Shown one piece after another: positions 21,766 through 24,844 of a DNA stretch of 24,844 nucleotides (the stretch's first letter is position 1; the number at the start of each line of letters is the position of its first letter). The DNA is from DASPJQ01 sp035299065. Lineage in GTDB: Bacteria; Bacteroidota; Bacteroidia; Flavobacteriales_D; UBA2798. Where the stretch lies: positions 1 to 24,844 of the forward strand of contig DATGXI010000181.1 in assembly GCA_035299065.1 (NCBI GenBank), read 5' to 3'. The position numbers were made by a program, and so were the translations under genes. The notes beneath the pieces are model-generated. The model was not told the DNA's origin, did not search any database, and was given only the letters and a program-made list of their open reading frames with translations.

Positions 21766-24327
21766 CTATTGCGGTTTTTCAAATATTTTTTCGTCACCTT
21801 CCTCTTCGTTGCTGTGATCACCTTCAATGTCAAAACTTTCGTCCATCTCTTTTAAATCAATTTGTTTCCACAACTCAGAGTTGTTTTCCTGGAATGCCTT
21901 GCAATCAAACAGGGTGAATCCTTCAGGTGCTTCAAAGTCTGCTGTTGAAATTTTCAACTTTGGATCAGCATATACTTTTTTCATGTAATAACCAAAAATA
22001 GGCAATGCTGTTTTTGCACCTTGACCGTCATTGGTAAAACGCCAGTGTACTGCATTGTTATCAGCACCGGTCCAAACTCCTGTAACAAGGTCAGGTGTTA
22101 ATCCCATAAACCAACCATCGGTATTTTTATTTGTTGTACCTGTTTTACCCGCTATAGGATATTTTAATCCGCCCCACTTGTATCCTGATGAGCGTATGCC
22201 ACCTGCTGTACCTCCAACCAATGCTCCACCACGTTTGCTTTTCAAATACGGATGCATTACACCGCTTGTTGCGCCTTTCATAACCATACACATGGTATAA
22301 GCACTTTCTTCGTCCATGGCTTCGTTGGTTTCAGGTTCCACGTCATAAATCACGTTGCCATTTTTATCTTCAATACGGGTAAACATAATTGGCTTGATGA
22401 AAATTCCTTTATTGGCAAATGTTGCCTGTGCGCCTGTCATTTCATACGGACTCAATTCGCATGAACCAAGACAAATAGATGGAACCGGAGGCAAATATCC
22501 TTTTTCAATTCCCATGTTATCCAGCAGTCGTATTACGTTTGGAGCCTTTACCACTTTAATAATTGCAGCAGTAATGTTGTTCATGGATTGAGGTAATGCA
22601 AAATAAAGTGGCATGGGCGCACCTGAATAGCCTCCTTCATTTTTAGGGCACCATGATTTGGTTGACTTGGCTGTGTATGGAACTTCAATGCAATGTTCAA
22701 TGTCAGGTATTTCATCACAAGGTGAAAACACATCGTTAAAAAATGCGGCCGCGTATACAAAAGGCTTAAATGTTGAACCAACCTGCCTGCGCCCGTTTAC
22801 GTGATCGTATTTAAAATACCGGTAATCGGGGCCGCCTACCCACGCTTTAATAAACCCGGTGTGCGGATCAATTGAAATCAAGGCCGCCTGTATAAATTTC
22901 ATGTAATATTTTATGGAATCGTTTGGCGACATGATGGTATCAAATTCCTGGCCTGGTTTTTTCCACGAAAAAACTTTCATCTCCACTTTTTTGTCAAACA
23001 TTTTGGCCATTTCATCTTCATTCACACCAACATGACGATGTTTACAATCACTGCAGTAAAAAACAGGTCTTCCACCTTCCAGTTTGGTTGAAATATAGAA
23101 CTCTGGTTTTTCACAATACCCGCAAATTTTACCGGTATACATCTTGTATCGTTTTGACTGCCTAACGGCCTTAGCCATTAATTTTGCAACGGTTGTATCA
23201 TGCACATCGTATGCAAAAGGGGCTTTCTTGCTTGATTTATTGTCTTTGTCAAATTTAGCCTGTAATTCAGTGCGCAGGTATTCACGTACAGCCCACTCAC
23301 CATACTTTTGCATACGTGAATCAATGGTTGTATAAATTTTCAACCCGTCAGCATAAACATCATAGGCTTTTCCGTCCTTTTTATGAATTTTGAGTTTACC
23401 ATCTTTATCTTTTTCAGTAAGCAACTCGCTGACTTTTTTACGCAATTCTTCTCTAAAGTAAGGCGCCAACCCATCAACGTGATCAACTTTGGTATATTTA
23501 AGTCCCAACGGCAGCTTCCTGTACTTTTCGTATTCTTCCTTAGAAAGCTTGCGGTTGATGTTGGCATTGTTTTTATTCTTCAGTAATTGCTTGAGCACAA
23601 CTTCCCGCCTTTTCATGGCTGCCTCAGGATGACTTTTGGGATTGTACATTGAAGGATTTTTTGCCATACCAACCAGCATGGCACATTGCACAAGAGTTAA
23701 TGAATCGGGCGTGGTATTAAAATATACACGTGAAGCCGATTTAATTCCAACTGCATTGTGCAGGAAATCAAATTTATTCAGGTACATGGTTATTATTTCT
23801 TCCTTTGAAAACCTGCGTTCAATTTGGGCTGCTATAATCCACTCTTTAAATTTTTGCTGAATACGGTCAAATCCTTTTACGCCCTGTTCATTAAACAACA
23901 TTTTGGCCAACTGCTGGGTTATGGTTGACCCACCTCCATTTGAACCACCAGCCGTAATGGCACGACCCAAGGCACGAAAGTCAATTCCCGTATGTGTAAA
24001 AAAGCGTTCGTCTTCGGTTGCAACAAGGCAATCAATCAAATCGGTTGGTAATTCGCCATAGCGCACATTGGAGCGGTTTTCTTTGAAATATTTACCCAGC
24101 AATTCGTTATCGGCCGAATATACTTCTGAGGCGAGGTTCATTTCCGGGTTTTCAAGTTCATCAAGGGTTGGCATGTCACCAGCATTTGCCCAAATCAACA
24201 TGAAAAAAATCACCACAAAAGGAAGAAGGAATACAGTCCACATAAGCGCAACAACCCTTTTAAGCAATTTACTTACAGGTGCATGCGTTTTTTTTACTGT
24301 TTTATCAGCTGTTTTGTTTTTTGCCAT
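21766..24327 (-). CDS. mrcA: Class A penicillin-binding protein (PBP1A-type) with a four-cysteine insert
   Basis: A bifunctional peptidoglycan polymerase of 853 residues with a cytoplasmic N-terminus and one TM helix (about 26-48). The GT51 glycosyltransferase domain has catalytic Glu105 in ATEDERFF, plus GGSTITQQLAKM (132-143). The transpeptidase has Ser518 in the STFK motif, SMN (581-583) and KTG (728-730). Between the domains, residues 402-428 carry CGYC and CSDC motifs followed by H430 and H432, resembling a zinc ribbon in a periplasmic protein. The C-terminal roughly 35 residues are very acidic. The gene lies 8 bp after gldH and is probably in its operon. Confidence 0.95.
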   Translation of the reverse strand: MAKNKTADKTVKKTHAPVSKLLKRVVALMWTVFLLPFVVIFFMLIWANAGDMPTLDELENPEMNLASEVYSADNELLGKYFKENRSNVRYGELPTDLIDCLVATEDERFFTHTGIDFRALGRAITAGGSNGGGSTITQQLAKMLFNEQGVKGFDRIQQKFKEWIIAAQIERRFSKEEIITMYLNKFDFLHNAVGIKSASRVYFNTTPDSLTLVQCAMLVGMAKNPSMYNPKSHPEAAMKRREVVLKQLLKNKNNANINRKLSKEEYEKYRKLPLGLKYTKVDHVDGLAPYFREELRKKVSELLTEKDKDGKLKIHKKDGKAYDVYADGLKIYTTIDSRMQKYGEWAVREYLRTELQAKFDKDNKSSKKAPFAYDVHDTTVAKLMAKAVRQSKRYKMYTGKICGYCEKPEFYISTKLEGGRPVFYCSDCKHRHVGVNEDEMAKMFDKKVEMKVFSWKKPGQEFDTIMSPNDSIKYYMKFIQAALISIDPHTGFIKAWVGGPDYRYFKYDHVNGRRQVGSTFKPFVYAAAFFNDVFSPCDEIPDIEHCIEVPYTAKSTKSWCPKNEGGYSGAPMPLYFALPQSMNNITAAIIKVVKAPNVIRLLDNMGIEKGYLPPVPSICLGSCELSPYEMTGAQATFANKGIFIKPIMFTRIEDKNGNVIYDVEPETNEAMDEESAYTMCMVMKGATSGVMHPYLKSKRGGALVGGTAGGIRSSGYKWGGLKYPIAGKTGTTNKNTDGWFMGLTPDLVTGVWTGADNNAVHWRFTNDGQGAKTALPIFGYYMKKVYADPKLKISTADFEAPEGFTLFDCKAFQENNSELWKQIDLKEMDESFDIEGDHSNEEEGDEKIFEKPQ

Positions 24328-24335
24328 TAGAAACT

Positions 24336-24794
24336 TTAATCTCGTTTTGTTATTGCAATACCTACGTCTTCAATACCTTTTAGTATATCAGGACGCATGC
24401 CGTGTTTTAAATGCATTTTATACGTACCTGCTTTCGGGAAGCGCGTTTTTGGCTTAATGAGCACATGATTTTCAATAATGCTTCCCGATTTATTGCCCAC
24501 CCACTTGTCGCCATTCTGTAACATGCAATGAATGGTATCGGTTGATTGTTTACCGTTTGGAAATTCAATATCGAAGAAAAAATAAATCTCGGAAAATTCG
24601 TAAAACTCATTATGTCTGAGATCAATAAAGAAATCATAAAAGGAAACCGTATCGGTCACCTCAACTGTAAAATCAAGCTGGTTGTTTTTATTCCACGCAC
24701 CACCTTCAATGGCTTTATCTTCACTGAAAAAATCCTTTTTTCCACATGAAGCCAATACCAGACAAAACAAACTTGCGTTAAGAATGATTTTCAT
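24336..24794 (-). CDS. gldH: Gliding-motility lipoprotein GldH
   Basis: 152 residues. Lipoprotein signal with lipobox LASC (Cys about residue 17), then a beta-rich domain with FYDFFIDLRHNEFYEFSEIY, followed by FFFDIEFPNGK and a C-terminal YKMHLKHGMRPDILKGIEDV. These are characteristic of GldH, an accessory lipoprotein of Bacteroidota gliding motility and T9SS. It sits directly upstream of the class A PBP gene, a common arrangement in this phylum. Together with the T9SS cargo at 10466-12418 it implies a working T9SS in the host. Confidence 0.88.
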   Translation of the reverse strand: MKIILNASLFCLVLASCGKKDFFSEDKAIEGGAWNKNNQLDFTVEVTDTVSFYDFFIDLRHNEFYEFSEIYFFFDIEFPNGKQSTDTIHCMLQNGDKWVGNKSGSIIENHVLIKPKTRFPKAGTYKMHLKHGMRPDILKGIEDVGIAITKRD

Positions 24795-24797
24795 ATT

Positions 24798-24844
24798 TTA
24801 TGGCGCTGGTGGTTTGGGATTGGGGTTGTTGTTAGCTTTGTTTG
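24798..24844 (-). CDS. C-terminal end of an upstream gene (partial)
   Basis: The minus-strand frame reads NKANNNPNPKPPAP then TAA (stop at 24798-24800), 3 bp before the gldH start. The Asn/Pro-rich tail looks like a disordered protein C-terminus. In many Bacteroidota a PSP1-domain (RicT/YaaT-like) gene precedes gldH and would be the first candidate, but nothing in the visible 15 codons proves it. Confidence 0.4.
   Translation of the reverse strand, partial: NKANNNPNPKPPAP

Noticed and set aside
24068..24457. 129-residue plus-strand frame spanning the PBP/gldH junction
   Set aside because: It is antisense to two clearly recognised genes with normal start and stop positions.

Overview
The window comes from a member of the Bacteroidota. 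The evidence is a gliding-motility lipoprotein (GldH), a secreted protein with a type IX secretion (T9SS) C-terminal sorting domain, carboxypeptidase-regulatory and TonB-plug domains, and an ECF sigma factor in an operon with a membrane protein. Shine-Dalgarno sequences are generally weak or absent. The family below Bacteroidota cannot be fixed from sequence reading alone. Sphingobacteriales/Chitinophagales-like lineages would fit.

Layout. Positions 1-882 hold no protein gene. They hold two intact tRNAs, Glu(UUC) and Arg(ACG), embedded among broken tRNA copies. Three of the broken copies are split, or bounded, exactly at the junction between the 5' strand of the T-stem and the T-loop by a double-hairpin palindromic element of a shared type. 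A different structured repeat follows at 659-792. Positions 883-4237 hold an outer-membrane barrel-like protein (-), murB (-) and a divergent family-4-like glycosyltransferase (+). Positions 4227-7322 (-) hold a plug-only TonB-receptor-like protein, an ECF sigma factor, a single-pass membrane/TPR protein, a small CarboxypepD_reg protein and a likely lipoprotein remnant. Positions 7661-10375 (+) hold a VWA protein and a MoxR/ChlI-like AAA+ ATPase, ending at a bidirectional terminator. Positions 10466-12418 (-) hold a T9SS-exported right-handed beta-helix protein.

Positions 12536 to the window end are all on the minus strand. In transcription order they are the tail of an unidentified gene, gldH, a class A penicillin-binding protein, CoA-transferase subunit A, four polytopic GT-C-like membrane proteins (the last two are tandem paralogues), CoA-transferase subunit B and thiL. 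The two CoA-transferase subunits, usually adjacent, are therefore about 6.8 kb apart with the membrane-protein cassette between them.

The most unusual signal is the set of palindromic elements in the tRNA T-loops. Their outer stems are conserved, their inner stems vary but remain complementary, and single-base bulges sit at constant positions. Secondary points of interest are a four-cysteine (zinc-ribbon-like) insert inside the penicillin-binding protein and a TonB plug domain with no barrel that is co-transcribed with a sigma factor.
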